A stretch of DNA of 64,000 nt from Cristatella mucedo (Eukaryota > Bryozoa > Phylactolaemata > Cristatellidae): the NCBI GenBank assembly GCA_009760855.2, contig WPIO01000030.1:2537001-2601000 (forward strand). The letters are read 5' to 3'. This document shows positions 13,021 through 25,329 of this stretch, piece by piece (position 1 is the stretch's first letter; every line of letters begins with the position of its first letter). The notes under the pieces were generated by a model that was not told the DNA's origin, did not search any database, and saw only the letters and a list, made by a program, of their open reading frames with translations. A program made the position numbers and the translations under genes.

Positions 13021-13260
13021 GCTAGCAGCCGCGCCCACGAAGCTCTGGGGGCCAGGACGAAGCGACAGCCGGCCGGAATGAAAGAAAAACCGAGCGCGGT
13101 CGTAGAGGACCGCGCTAATGCTAGGCGTCGGCATGCTTCGGATCGACCGGACCTGAGCTGCGCCACGCCCGACCGGAACAGCTCCGAAAATCTCGCTGCC
13201 GGCTGGGCGTAGGCTCATCTCTCTGCCGCGCGTCGACGCTCGCTGTCGCTCGCCGTCTCT

Positions 13261-13468
<208 letters not shown>

Positions 13469-13469
13469 C

Positions 13470-14663
13470 GAAATTCTTACGGCAATAGCTCGCGGCGAAT
13501 TCTCTACGGCTCGGCGCGCCCACGGCAAGCGACCTTCGACTTGACATCCGCTAGCCTTTTTTCAGTTTCGAGCGTCGATTTCGTACGGAACGCGGAATGA
13601 TCGCCGCCGAAGGTTGACGGATTAGCGCAGGGGTGGGGCGGGCACTGGGGTGCCGGGGGGGGGGAAGAGCTACGGCGCGGAAGGGGCACCTCCCCGCGGC
13701 CGGCGCTCGGCGGCCGCCTGCTCGCTTGCAACTACCGCGACCGGCGCCAGCTCGGCGCCGCTGACGGCGGCGGCTGACCATCAACAACTCGCCTCGCGAC
13801 TCCTCGCGAGGAGGAGTCGCGAGGAGCGGTGAGGGCTCGCGGCGTCGGCGGCAGCTTGGCGGGCAATAGCGACAATTGTGTAGCGCTTACCGATCCAGCG
13901 CTCGGTCATTATGGGCGGCCGAGGTAATGATGTTATCATACCAAACACGCCACGTTTTTCGCGCTCGGCCGTTTACCTACGCAGAGTGCACACACGCCTC
14001 GCGGGCAGCCATTATGGCCCTCGCGCCTCGCAATAATATAACAAGTGGTTTGTGTGGACACAAGCCGCAGCGCCGACGACGCTCTCCCGTGAAAGTGCGT
14101 CACATTTTTTATACAGGGGGCTTGCTTTCCCGTCGGCAGCATTAGCGCCACGCCGCGAAGTTACGTCTCGAGGACGGCATAGGCAGCGACCGTGTGCATC
14201 CAAGCTGCGCCAGCTGCTGCTGCTGCGCTGGCTGTGCGCTGGAGTGAAGATGGCGCTTTGCACCAGCATGCAGACAGACGCAGACGAGGTTCGCGGTGAC
14301 AGCTTCGACCGCGGCCCCGCCAACCACGGCGACAAGGCAATCGGCGGAGCAGCAGGTGAGGTCCGGCGTATCTGCGAAGGCGCGAGCGCGTCTGCTGCAC
14401 GCTCGGATCCGGCCGAGCGCAGCGAGCGGCGGCGGCAGCAGGCTCGGAGCGCGACCCGCTTCACCGGAAGCCCATGCGGCTCGCGCCGATAGAAAGCCAA
14501 GCTTCGACTGCTCGCTCGAAGGGCGCCGGTTGCGTCCGAAAATCGATGAGCGGCTGGTCTATTCGCGGCCTCCTCGGCAAGAAAACGTGCGGCGTCGCCG
14601 ACGAATGCACGCTATTCGGCTCATGAAGGGACAGGGGCGGATTAGCCGGTCACTGCTAGCTCT

Positions 14664-14668
<5 letters not shown>
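13470..14668. other. GC- and CpG-rich unassigned stretch
   Basis: High GC leaves long frames open on both strands (for example 14012-14500 minus, 14296-14829 plus). No domain is visible. It could be a CpG-rich promoter or 5' UTR region for an unseen gene; there is no direct evidence. Confidence 0.35.
13792..13824. repeat. Perfect inverted repeat, 14-bp arms
   Basis: Arms CCTCGCGACTCCTC (13792-13805) and GAGGAGTCGCGAGG (13811-13824) with a 5-base loop. Confidence 0.9.

Positions 14669-14670
<2 letters not shown>

Positions 14671-14740
<70 letters not shown>
14671..14740. repeat. (CT)n microsatellite
   Basis: About 70 bases of CT with one TTT interruption near 14,726, followed by TGCC-type repeats to about 14,810. 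Confidence 0.97.
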
Positions 14741-14819
14741 TGCCTGCCTGCCCGACCTTACCTACTTGTCTGTCGGTCCCTCTCTCGTCTGCCTGCCTGC
14801 CTGTCCGACCGTTTGACTT

Positions 14820-15978
14820 TGTATTTTAACCGAGCCGCCTTCTGGCTGCTCTCCTTCGAAGCACAGTCCTTACAGTGCACGAGTATACTCACTTTTCATT
14901 ACATTCCAACTTGTGCGCGCGCATTCAAAGCTTAAGAAAGCAAGTCCTTGCCGGCTCCTTGCATAAGCCAGCTCGCATGACTGCACTGCATCTTCGGAAG
15001 AATTGAAGTAGAGCTGTGCGCAGAAGAATGCTCTCTCCCTCAACGCTCTTCGCGGAATAGTGCTCGAGAGATTAATGGAAACGTTGCGGCATCGGATGCA
15101 GCCTCACGGGCACATGTGTGGGGAGATTCCAGCAGCCTCTCGGCCGCGTACTGCCCGCTGGCCTGCCAAGCGGCCGCACAAGCTGATGGTCCGTTTACGC
15201 GGCACACCTAATTTGGCCTAAACTGGTGCCGCAACGTCCTTAAGTCGTAGCTCCATATTACCGACGAGATTATCAGAATTGCTGTCTGCTTTTGGCTGCT
15301 TTGCGAAGTTCTTTTATTTTAGCTACTCGCCAACTTCGTCATCGTCGCCCAGCGTAAATGCCGCAGTGGCCTGGTTTCGCGTTGGCCGTTAAAGCTGTCT
15401 GGAACCGATATTGGGCGGTAAAAACGCACAGTTAAACTTACCCGAAAACCTACGCCCGAAAACCGCGGGCTTAAAGATCCAGCGTAGTCGCTGAGTAGTC
15501 ACTCATCCCGCTACAGAAGCGATGCGCTCAGGCAGCCACAGCAGCTCCCCTCCCCCCCCCGGTTGTCTCGGGTAAACTCCAGCCTGCCGTGCGACTATCG
15601 ACGGGTGTAAGTCGGCCGCCGCTTGCCTGGTGGCATTCTGGGGTCCGGTGCTAGCAGCGAGGAATGTGGAGATAGCGGCAAAGTAACTAGCTAACTAACT
15701 CGACTGCACGCTGCGCTAGAAATCTGACGGCAATGGACGACTGCCGATGTACGTCAGCGGTGGCCGCCGATCCTCGTGTAACATCGGTCTCGATGCGGCG
15801 GCGCACGCCCACCAAAGAGCGGCTTTAGTTGGCGGCGTGACGCCCAGCGACGCGCGCTCGGGCGGCGGCTCCCGAAAGGGCGGAGCCCAGTTAACGAAGA
15901 CTGACGAGAGCATTCGGCAGCGCGTAGCGGCGACGGCGAGGAGAGGCCGCTACCTGGCTACCGCCCAGCTTTGCTCAT
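14820..15978. other. Unassigned GC-rich DNA
   Basis: Nothing recognised. It ends at a LINE tail. Confidence 0.35.
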
Positions 15979-15983
15979 CCATG

Positions 15984-16130
15984 TTAATAATAATAATAAT
16001 GCACTTGATAAAGTGCCCTCCGAGAACTTAATCTCTCTCTAGGCGCTTTGTATTTGCTGCAAAGGGAAATGCAATGGAATGGTGAGTAAAATCATGCTTG
16101 ATAAACAAACGAAATGAATAACATTTGTTC
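15984..16130 (-). mobile_element. Family A LINE, 3' tail and UTR fragment
   Basis: (TAA)n, then GCACTTGATAAAGTGCCCTC, AACTTAATCTCTCTCTAGGC, and the 3' UTR words ATCATGCTTGATAAA and ATGAATAACAT. It matches the right end of the copy at 36,640-36,780 in complement. Confidence 0.85.
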
Positions 16131-16134
16131 GCAC

Positions 16135-16670
16135 TGTAAACCGCATCGCCCTGGTAGCCGGTTGGTCAGCGCTTCCGCTTTCTCCCTACTTTGCACCGGC
16201 AGAAGTGGCAGAGCGGTGACTATCGCCACGCTGCGTGTAGTCGCGCGAAGCGTCACGGGTGGCGCGACGCCCGGATCGAGTAGAACGAGCTCCGCCTAAG
16301 GGCAAATTCTGCCGACGTAGCGACACCGTACCCAATAGCGAGTGGATGCCCGCGCGATGACTTGCGGTCGAATTCGTGCCAGTTCCTGTCAGCTTCCGGC
16401 TGGCCTTGGCTCTCGAGAATGGCGGGCCCGCTAGCCTGTAGCGCTTGAAATGAGGCAGGCTGCTCGACTACGTCCGGCTTGACGGCTCGCTGGAAGCCGG
16501 CGAAGCGGCGGGACGACTGCCGCCGCACAGCGGGCTGCGACGTCCCTTCGCCTGGCGCCCTGACGAGGAGGCTAAGTCGGACGCTAGGGCCGAACCCAGC
16601 AGACCTACGAACTAATCACTTCCTCAAAAGGAAACGAAAGCTGGTGCCGGACGGTGAGATAAAATATAGA
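16135..16670. other. Unassigned GC-rich DNA
   Basis: Nothing recognised. Frames of 60-91 codons are open on both strands, as expected for this composition. Confidence 0.35.
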
Positions 16671-16673
16671 TGA

Positions 16674-16819
16674 GTAAATATAATTCATTCGTACAGAGCC
16701 CTAAGAGTATTTAATCTGTATACAAGCGCTTCACGTATGCCTAGGGGCTCGAGCCCACGACTTCAGCCAGACATTGGTCGGGGTTAGCACCTTAACCGCT
16801 GGACCGAACCAGTTCGGCG
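16674..16819 (-). mobile_element. tRNA-derived SINE, family S1
   Basis: Complement of the S1 structure: tail (AATCTGTATACAAGCGCTTC), B box (GGGGCTCGAGCCCAC), then CACCTTAACCGCTGGACCG for the A box. Confidence 0.8.
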
Positions 16820-16961
16820 ACGGAGGGGCAGATTAAGGTGACTGAGCGCTGACGCTAGCTGACCGCGGGTTGGCGGACGGGCAGAGGCTGCATGCGCGAG
16901 CCACCGGGACGGACCAGCGCTCGCCGAGCGATGCTCGGAGGGGAAGCAGCGGAGGTGCCCT

Positions 16962-17134
16962 TTATAAATATAAAGATATAATTCATTCGCACGCGTCCCT
17001 AGAGGCACTTAATCTCTATTCAGGCGCTTCGCATACGCAACGGGCTCGAGCCCGCGACCTCGGTGGTCAATGAAATTCACCTCGACCTTGGTTCAAGTCG
17101 AGCACCTTAACCACTTCAGCGCTCCGGCTGGCTA
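16962..17134 (-). mobile_element. tRNA-derived SINE, family S1, with short internal insertion
   Basis: Tail complement (CTTAATCTCTATTCAGGCGC), B box GGGCTCGAGCCCGCGACC, then about 25 extra bases before the A-box region CACCTTAACCACTTCAGCGC. Confidence 0.75.
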
Positions 17135-17221
17135 TTCGCGACCCTGCAGGGCTTCCGACGGCTGAATGCTGGGGCTGGAGCAGGAGGAATGGAATAATAA
17201 GGTGTGAACTACAACCTGTGG

Positions 17222-17348
17222 CTCATTTATAAATAGCGCCATAGAGAAATGTTTTATTTCTATCCTGGCGCTTTACATATGCCGAAGTACTCAAGCGCAC
17301 GACCTAGGTAGTAAGAAGCGATCACCTTACCCTTAGGCCAATCCAGGG
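17222..17348 (-). mobile_element. Diverged tRNA-derived SINE related to S1
   Basis: ATTTATAAATAGCGCC, TCTATCCTGGCGCTTTACA, then a degenerate B box (ACTCAAGCGCACGACC) and A-box region (CACCTTACCCTTAGGCC). Third minus-strand SINE in 700 bases. Confidence 0.65.
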
Positions 17349-17354
17349 CACCGT

Positions 17355-17890
17355 GGACGTCCACACATTATGGAAGCGGGCACCGGGAGTAGAGTGTTGA
17401 CCAGCACTTAATATCGCGGGCATTCATGCACAAGTTGGCCAATTAGTAGTAGCGAACACTTGACGACCGCGACCACGAGGCTCAGCTTTTGCGATCGCGG
17501 CTTTCTGAAGAGGAGGCGCTAATTAATTACCGAAAGTTCTTTTTGTTTAGCTGTGCGCACGCTGCATCGGCCCGCCGAGGCAGCTACCTGCTCGAGTCGT
17601 AGCGAGGCTTTTGAAGAGCGGAGTCAGTAGGTGCTTTGTGCTGAGGGCCGACTCTTTGCCCGTGCAGAGTCTGCCTGGGCCGCCGTTGCGAAGCACCTAA
17701 GGCGAGCCGAGCGATCTCAAGCTCGTTGCATCAGTACGGGCCTCTACCATTCCGCAGGGTCGGCGAAATGCGTTATCGTGCTCGTGTGTGAAAGAGACTA
17801 CCCATTCTGGTACGCAGGCAATTAAAAGGATGCGCAGCAAAATATACAAAATCCAATAACGAAAAGTGGCGCATCACAAATTATTTGTCT
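17355..17890. other. Unassigned DNA
   Basis: Nothing recognised. Confidence 0.35.
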
Positions 17891-17897
17891 CTCCTCA

Positions 17898-18035
17898 CGT
17901 ATGACACTTGGTGGTTAAGGTGTTCGCTCCGAACATGATCTGGCTGGGGTCGTGGGCTCGAGCCTCGAGGCGTACGCGAAGAGCCCGAATAGAGATTAAG
18001 TTCTCTTGGGGCACTATACAAATTTATTATATCGG
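17898..18035 (+). mobile_element. tRNA-derived SINE, family S1
   Basis: GGTGGTTAAGGTGTTCGCTCC (A box region), GTGGGCTCGAGCCTC (B box), GAATAGAGATTAAGTTCTCT and an AT-rich end. Confidence 0.8.
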
Positions 18036-18039
18036 CTCG

Positions 18040-19250
18040 TGCGTTGGTGATTACTGAGTACTCTCTAAGGAACTCTAGCAGAATGTCGCAAGTGCTTTGA
18101 ATTTGCTTGACATAATAGGGCATCTAATGGTACGGTCAGCTAGGACGATTCTAGCTAGGATGACCTCTAGAAGAGCACGAGGGGATTCTCAAATGACCGG
18201 TTGCCCCATAGCCGCCCTCTACCCCTAAGCTTAGCTGTTCAATCGCCCACGGTCGTCTCCGCAGGTTTCGCAGGCGTCGCTGTAAGTCCATATCCAACGA
18301 ACGCTACCCTATGCCACTGTACCTGCTGGCTGACTCGTCGATGCCTACCTTCTAAGGTGCTCCGAAAACTCGCAGTGCTAGCCGAGTCTATCCCGTTGTG
18401 TCGTCAAAAGTCGAAAATAGCATAAGCGCTAGCTAGGTGTTGGCTCCCATCTTCGATTTTCCAGAGGTGTCAATCTTGTCCATAAATCGGAATCAATCGC
18501 TCCCGCCGACATCTGCGGCGATGTGTCGCGATTTGAATCTCTTCGCTGGTGATAGCCGGGATGCTGTGAATGAGGGAGCCGAAAGCATGAGTGTGCGCAC
18601 GAGCGAAGGAAAAGGTAAAGTCACCAAAGTCTGTAGCAAGGCGTCTGACAGCTACAATCGCTGAAAGAGACTTTCTTGCTAGTTCGCTTGATATTACAAG
18701 CCGCCGCCCACTAGGTAAATCGTTGACGTCGTTTTACAGCACCCTCCTAATCAATAATCCCTGCTACGCCTGTTTCACGCTAGTGACCGGCACGAATTCG
18801 GCAATTTCCGCTGTTGGCTCAAGATGGGTTCGTAGGTAGTACTCGCTAATCCAGTGAGAGCTCATGCGACACTCTTGAAGTAGAAACGTTACACCTTTGC
18901 TGCGTATGCTGATGGCTACCTTCGGGTTATTGCTCCGACGCAGTTTTCGGCATGACGTAGGCCAATGCATTTAATTAGCAAGCTCGTACGTCCAAGTGGC
19001 CTAAAACGGCTGGGAGTGGTACTCAGACTCATGATTGGTTTGATCTTTTTTTACATCGAAGGCAGCGTGAAGCCGTGAACAATAAGCTTGTGTTTGCTCA
19101 AGCCATGTAGAGCACTCAAGGAGCCTAATTTATTGAGCTTGCGCCCGACAATGGTGGTGATAGGCGAGTGCTCCTAATCTCGGATTAGGAGCGCTGCCAT
19201 TGCTGCGGTGCATTGTTAAACCATAACATACGAATGTGAATATATATAGA
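18040..19250. other. Unassigned DNA
   Basis: Nothing recognised. A perfect 10-bp inverted repeat with a 3-base loop (GCTCCTAATC / GATTAGGAGC) lies at 19170-19192. A short TG repeat follows at 19,258-19,276. Confidence 0.4.
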
Positions 19251-19334
19251 TATATAAATGTGTGTGTGTGTGTGTGCACGCGTGTGTGGGTGTGCATTAT
19301 CGATAAAAACGTTTTTAACTAGTATATATACATT

Positions 19335-19680
19335 AGCCGGCGGTGCCCTATCCTGCTGGGGTCGAGCACGCTACCCGGGCCTTCCGGTTCTGAAACAGGG
19401 ACCACGCGACTCCCTAGCCGGTAATGGCGTCGGAGACGCAGTGCCGCCTTAAAGCCGTCCTTCCCGAGCGTGGAATGGCGAGTTCGGCCAGGGAAGCTTC
19501 ATTGTTTGGCCCCCAGCTGCCGAGAGCCCCGACCACGAAGGGCCTCACCACTGCCGACCGGTAGCTAGCGGTCGGGAAAGAGCGGGCAACGGCTGCATAT
19601 TTATCGTGCTTATTCCGGGCCGCCACAATCAGAGCATTCTCGCTGCTGTCGAATGGCACCATCACATCCACCATTACTAG
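19335..19680 (-). mobile_element. R2-like (RLE-type) LINE, C-terminal fragment
   Basis: The minus-strand frame (19414-19674, 86 codons) reads MVDVMVPFDSSENALIVAAR, KHDKYAAVA, FVVGALGSWGPNN and later CVSDAITG. This matches the C-terminal region of R2/NeSL-type elements, where V-[IV]-D-V-T-V-P-[FY]-[ED] lies in the restriction-like endonuclease domain and VVGALGSWDP follows. The N-terminal and RT parts are gone. About 75 bases of GC-rich sequence after the stop may be 3' UTR. Confidence 0.65.
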
Positions 19681-19689
19681 AACAGTGAT

Positions 19690-21250
19690 CCGAGTCCAGC
19701 AGCGTGCGATCCTTTATTGTTCACTGCAAGCTGTGCTGATAGCCGTCAAGGCTCCTCTACCGCTATAGTTGTGAAGCTGTTAAATCGCTGTTCGTAATTC
19801 ATATACTACTTTATTTATCGTGTTCGGGTGTCCTACCTAAAGACAGATCGAGCTCTACAAACTGTCTCAGCACCCCACGATGTGGACTAAGCTCTGAGTC
19901 GATTCTGTGAGTCAATTTCCTTCAGTCAGCCCACAGATTTATGATTGAAGGCAGGCATTCGCTGTTAAATAGGAAACTGTGCTCTTATTATTAGAGCGTA
20001 GGCTACATAGTGGTTGTTCTTTTGCTGCCTAGCGTCCGATCGAGCTTGGCCATGACAAGCTGCACGAAAGCACTCTGGGTCGCCAAGAGTCGGAAACCAA
20101 CTGCTGACGTTACTGACAATGCATTGAATGTGGATATTGCAGTGTCGTCAGGAACATACGACTGGAGTAGTTGCTGCATCACTCTTAACAAAATATGCAA
20201 GGCCAGTGTTTTCTGTAAGGACATTTTAAGTGCCAGCCAGTAAAAACCCACCACACTGCTCCATTTTGTAGAGCCCTTTTATTCTAGACGGAGCTGTCTC
20301 AGCCACCTAAATTGCTTGCGTCAGCTGCCACAATTTCGAGGCTGTACATATGGTTGCCCATATGCATCAAATTCTCCCACTCGTATTACCTACAGGCACG
20401 TGCTTGGTACGTATTAGTCTGGTTCCTCAGGCTGCTGCTTAGGCCAGCTATAGCCAGGATGCTTAGCTTGTTTTTACGAAACTGTCACAGCTCCTATTGG
20501 TGATCCGTCGCTTCAGGCAAGGGGTCTGATAACTACGAGTCTATGCACTCTCAAAGCGGCTAGCCGGGCTGCCATCTTGCTTTATACCAGGGGCATCACA
20601 CTGTATTTGGGTTTATCTTTTTTAGGCAGAAGCAATGGCCGCTTTCAGCTGTCGGGTTCGAGAAAATGTGTAGGGTGTATGTGTCGAGAAAGCTAGCAGC
20701 CAGCTGCCATGCCGTTCGCTGTCACCGACCTTTCGTCTGGGCGGCGTGGCTCTTGGGCTTGACAGATCGCTTGGGGGGCTGTCAGTTGCTACGAAGCTGT
20801 CTCGTGGGTCAAACCAGCTACGCCCTTCTACTCAGAACCGGGAAGGCTGGGTCCGCCACCTTATCCCGACCGAGTTTCCTTCCCCTCTAGGCACCACTTG
20901 AGCAATCGCCTTCGTGGCTACGTGCAATGGAGGCTCGCGAGGCACGACTAGCCGGTTACGAGGTCAGCGATTTGACCATTCATCAAATTAAATACCCACT
21001 GTACGTCCTTGGGCTCACCTCTAACCATTCATAGGAGCCGGCTCTGAACTCATTCTTGGCGAGAAATAAGTTGTTTTCAGCGGACGCATAACGCGTATCC
21101 GTTGCCCTCCGTTGGGCCGACGCTCACCTGCTAAGCCGTAACGTAGCGAGTTTCGCACCGTGAGTGGTATGTAACTGTAGGCGGTTCGGTGCTGAGTGTG
21201 GCGTGGGCTGAGCTCACAAATCCTCGCGGACCATCGGGCTCGACGCTACT
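19690..21250. other. Unassigned DNA
   Basis: Frames of 60-83 codons at 20,003-20,254 on both strands and at 20,666-20,890 show nothing familiar. Confidence 0.35.
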
Positions 21251-21254
21251 TTAA

Positions 21255-21590
21255 TGTAATGCGATGTATCTCCTGTAACTCCACAAAGCCATGAAAACTA
21301 TGCGGGTGTTATGCATGAGAGTTTTGTGTAGCTCACTCACAGCCTAAGCGGCTTTCGGTACGTATTCGGTAGCCAACAGACTTCATGTCACTCACCAAAG
21401 AGAAAAGTGGGAAGCATAGCAGAGTCAGGAGAGCAGTTGAGGTAGTGATTAGCATGGAAGTAGCCGCTCAGGACCACTGAAAAGGATGAGCCATAGTCAG
21501 CAGCAGGAGAGTAGTTGTCGTTGCGTAAGAATTGTGGAGGCGAGTTCCACAGCCTAGGACCTGCAGAGCTAAAGCTTCTGTCGCTTCACT
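21255..21590 (-). mobile_element. Family B LINE, 3' UTR and C-terminal fragment
   Basis: Left end TAATGTAATGCGATGTATCT followed by CCTGTAACTCCACAAAGCC, then ACTCACAGCCTAAGCGG and, at the right, ACAGCCTAGGACCTGC. It parallels the copies at 12,480 and 46,855. Confidence 0.75.
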
Positions 21591-21599
21591 GGGCTTAGC

Positions 21600-22185
21600 G
21601 AGTAAAAAAGCGACTGGGTGCTGCCTTTGTAACAAACACGTTTTTTTTGCATTATTAACGAGACCGAATCTTGAACATGCTGGATTTAATATGAACCTCT
21701 AGCCATCTGGTCAAATCTAGACTATATAACATGACTAAAATGAGGCACTACGGCCTTCGAGCGATAGAAACGTATTACGTTATTGCAGCGGAGTTGATTA
21801 CATCCGTTCTGTTATTTTGGATTTGCATCACCTTGAAGAAATCTTTCGCTGATAGACTTCGTCTTTCCTTCCAAGTGATCACTAACAATGTCAAAGGGAT
21901 TTTGAAAAAAGCCTAAGCTAAATTATGTCAGCCGCCTGGCTACTGGGGCGCTGCCATATCGGAATTCCGCTATTTTTCTTTTACATGCTATTCTTCCAAT
22001 TTGTAAAATACCAGCTTCATACCTGCATGAACTTGACTTCAAACCAACCAAGTGTACATGGCGTTCTATTGCATGCAGGCACCTCATAAGTGCATAGCCG
22101 TGGTCTTATTAACAGGTTGCAGAAGCATTCCACATGCATTTAAGGCCACGTTACAGCTTAGCTTAGGCCCTTAATCGCCAGCAGC
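21600..22185. other. Unassigned DNA
   Basis: Nothing recognised. Confidence 0.35.
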
Positions 22186-22189
22186 TGCA

Positions 22190-22560
22190 GAACAAATCAG
22201 CAGCTCGTCTGGTCTATCAGTAAAGATGTGGCTTCCATGTAGCACTGCTTCCACTTGAGTTTCGCTGGCTCCCTGTCAAGCATCGAATCTGGTTCCTGAT
22301 CCTGTCTGGCTTGCATGACACTCCACTGGCTTATATCAGCCAGCCTATCCGACCACCTAGTGTGCCATCGAAATAGCCGCTCTTCAGCATCTAGTCAACT
22401 CGCAGGCTTTCACACTAAATTAAAATATTCTCGTGATCGAGCCTGCGGCTCGTATGTACCGACAATATACAACTCGCTTCGACTACGGTCACTACCTGCG
22501 GTGACCTCGCATCTTTTATGTAACAGCTAAAGATGCGTCTATACCGATCATCTTTCTCTT
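22190..22560 (+). mobile_element. CR1/L2-like LINE, C-terminal fragment (third variant)
   Basis: The translated plus strand gives NKSAARLVYQ, FRWLPVKHRIWFLILSGLHD and TPLAYISQ, which align with NSAARLVC, LHWLPVKQRIDFKVLSLTF and APAYLSD of family A. It is too diverged for family A proper, and stops interrupt it. Confidence 0.7.
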
Positions 22561-22744
22561 CGTCGCAGTAAGCATGCAATTTTGTTGTTTATTTGTGTTC
22601 ACGCTTTCCTGCTAATGATTCAGTGCATTTCACTAACCAGAGGTCTCACTAACTGGTGGAAGTGTCGAGCGAAGTGCTTGCTTTCGCATGCTTAATACGA
22701 CGCAATTTTCTGAACTCATGGTTACTGATTAATTCTCCTTAAGT

Positions 22745-22812
22745 GAATTGTAAAGCATCTGGATAGAGATTAATCTGCCCCATGGTGCTATGCAAACGAC
22801 CTATTATAATTA
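22745..22812 (+). mobile_element. SINE/LINE 3' tail remnant
   Basis: GTAAAGCATCTGGATAGAG and GGTGCTATGCAAACG resemble the S1 / family A tail. The head is absent. Confidence 0.5.
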
Positions 22813-22923
22813 CCTCTGTGGGTGCTCGTTAAGCGATATTCATTGGGTGACTGGAGCAGCAGGCGGTAGCGAGCAGCGTAACGCGTTCTTCATATAAATG
22901 TAAACGTAAGTATCCGTATGTAT

Positions 22924-23029
<106 letters not shown>

Positions 23030-23685
23030 CTTCATATATATATGTATATATATTCATTAAAATTTGATAGAGACAGTGAAACTGATGTAGCACGAGCTCC
23101 ATTGTCTGAGTCAATTATACACCCCTGTATTAAAAAACAATTATAATTAGTTTACGTATAAACTGCCCGCCTATGTATTCGAGCACTCCCGTAAAGCCCT
23201 CGACGCCAGGTGCAGCTGCTCGACCACTCCTTGCGTGTAGGCAAGTACGTTTTCCACAACATCGGGTGTTTTGAAACCAAGCCAATCAGAGATTCACAGG
23301 TCACTGATTGGCTATCCTAATGTAAGTAAATATAGGATAATAATTGGATGATGTTTGTAAGGTATACAATGTCTTTCTCTTATTTTATCTCAAACTGGGT
23401 AACATGAGTGTAATGGTGACTAAAAGTGTTTTATTTCATATCCAGAGGGCTCTAATAATGTTAAAATCATATTTAGAGGATCGCGAGCAGATTTTATATG
23501 CTCTACCAGCGAAAATATTTGAATTATAAATGAAGAATCGATTACAAGCGATAATGGTGTACGACTATATATATATCTGCCTGTGTAACTTTACAAGGCT
23601 TTTAACATTTAGGAGCTCGACGCTAGAGCTTTTGAAGCCTACTCGTAGCCTAATCGTCTTTTAGTTCAAGTTCCTAACCAATTCA
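23030..23685. other. Unassigned AT-rich DNA
   Basis: Nothing recognised. Confidence 0.35.
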
Positions 23686-23689
23686 GTCT

Positions 23690-23990
23690 TTAGCAACGAA
23701 GAGAAATGAAAAAGGTCGCTGAGTCAGGAGCACGGCTGAGGCAGCTAAGTGCATTAATTAGCAGTGCAAGACAGCCTGAAATAATTCTCAAAGGATGGCA
23801 GCAGGAAAGAGTATGGCACTTCACAAGAGTTTCGAAAGGGATTTTCATAATCTTACACCCGCAGAGCAAAAGAGTCTGACTGTCGCCGACGCTCTTTAAT
23901 TAAAATACGATGACCGATAATTTACAATCTTGTGAGGATTTGAAAGTATGAGAAGACTGAAAGTCTTGCAACATCTCGTCTGCTTATGAA
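23690..23990 (-). mobile_element. Family B-like LINE fragment, diverged
   Basis: Words shared in order with other B copies: AAGAGAAATGAAAAAGG, GCTGAGTCAGGAGCACG, AAAGGATGGCAGCAGG, GCAGAGCAAAAGAGTCTG and TGTCGCCGACGCTCTTTAA. The last aligns with the VGDR codons on the minus strand. Confidence 0.6.
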
Positions 23991-23999
23991 GAAGTTGAA

Positions 24000-25205
24000 C
24001 AGTGGAGGACCTTGCGCGTTACAAGAATTTTTACGTGGCATTCACCGATCAAACGGACGCCATAGCAGCCCCTTTAGCAAAGAAGATACGTAACTTAAAC
24101 TAGCGGCGGCATTCACCACCAGGGTAGAGGCCTAAATGGCTCTAGCTTGCCGCGATGCCCTTGCTGAGTTTACACGAATTGAAGCCTGAACGCACGCGTA
24201 GAGCGTATGCAATCGTTAGCGACTCGCTTTTAACGTATCCGTAAATTGTGGACACGGATCGAAAACGACGACTACCTGCGTAGGCAGTCTTCTCAATACC
24301 AAGCAATGTGTCAACGCATCCTCAAAGCGGACCCGCAATAATGTGCATCGACCACTATAGCGCCACGGCCATTCCCAATAACAGTGTAGAGTCGCTTTTT
24401 CCAATGCTGCTGTTATTCTTCTGTATTTGAATGAGTTCGATATCTATCGTCGGTCAATTGAAGGAAAACGACCGAAATCCGATGCCAAGTATTTGCAAGT
24501 TCAATTTATCTATCGCCAGGACTGTTTCTGACGGATCGAATGATTGGTAAGCATCGGTGCCCTCGCGCGCAGGTGAGAGACCGCCGTTGCCGTGACCCCG
24601 AAGAAGAAATCTCCAGAGCTGATGGAATAGAGACCAGTAGCTGACCGATTACTGACGTCGCGGAGTTCGGTGGGATAGGAGCTGGCGTGCTCCCTGAGAC
24701 CTTAGCGACGCCGTAAGCCCACGACACGGACTGCACATAGTCGAACAGCTGCGATTTGAACAGGGCCATACCGCGATTAATTGGACCAATCTCTCAAGCA
24801 TGATTTCACGATCGACCTCGTGGGGGAAGCCGCCGACGACGACAAGTCGAGCAGGATTGAGACAGCGACGATTAAGTCATCAATGTTCTCTAGACAATCG
24901 CTAGCCAGGAAAAGAGAGCGGTTTCAGCGGAATGGCGTGCTGCTTGAGCCCCAAATGAAATTGCCTCGACGTAAAAATATTCCTTGGCTATGCGCTTCAC
25001 GAGCAGTTCAGCGACAATTTGCCAGAAGTCGTGGGCGCCAAGAGTAAGGAATGATAATGAGCAGCAATCAGCTGCAACTGCGGAATCCAATCAAGGGATG
25101 ACGTGTGAGTCGATAAATGGCGATTTGAATTGCTTTGGATCGATTAGTTTGTCGAGCGCAGCATTAGATGATCCGAGCTTCGATGGTGATAAGCTTCTCC
25201 GCCAG
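24000..25205. other. Unassigned DNA
   Basis: Frames of 60-90 codons on both strands (for example 24506-24769 minus and 24781-25047 plus) have no clear domain. A faint resemblance of the minus-strand frame to a reverse-transcriptase segment is too weak to call. Confidence 0.35.
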
Positions 25206-25215
25206 CGAAGAGACC

Positions 25216-25329
<114 letters not shown>

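Noticed and set aside
14012-14829. Frames of 146-177 codons on both strands in GC-rich DNA
   Set aside because: Overlapping open frames on both strands are expected where stop codons are rare; no motifs or splice signals were found.
24506-24769. Possible reverse-transcriptase remnant on the minus strand
   Set aside because: The resemblance rests on a few residues in a shifted frame and could be chance.
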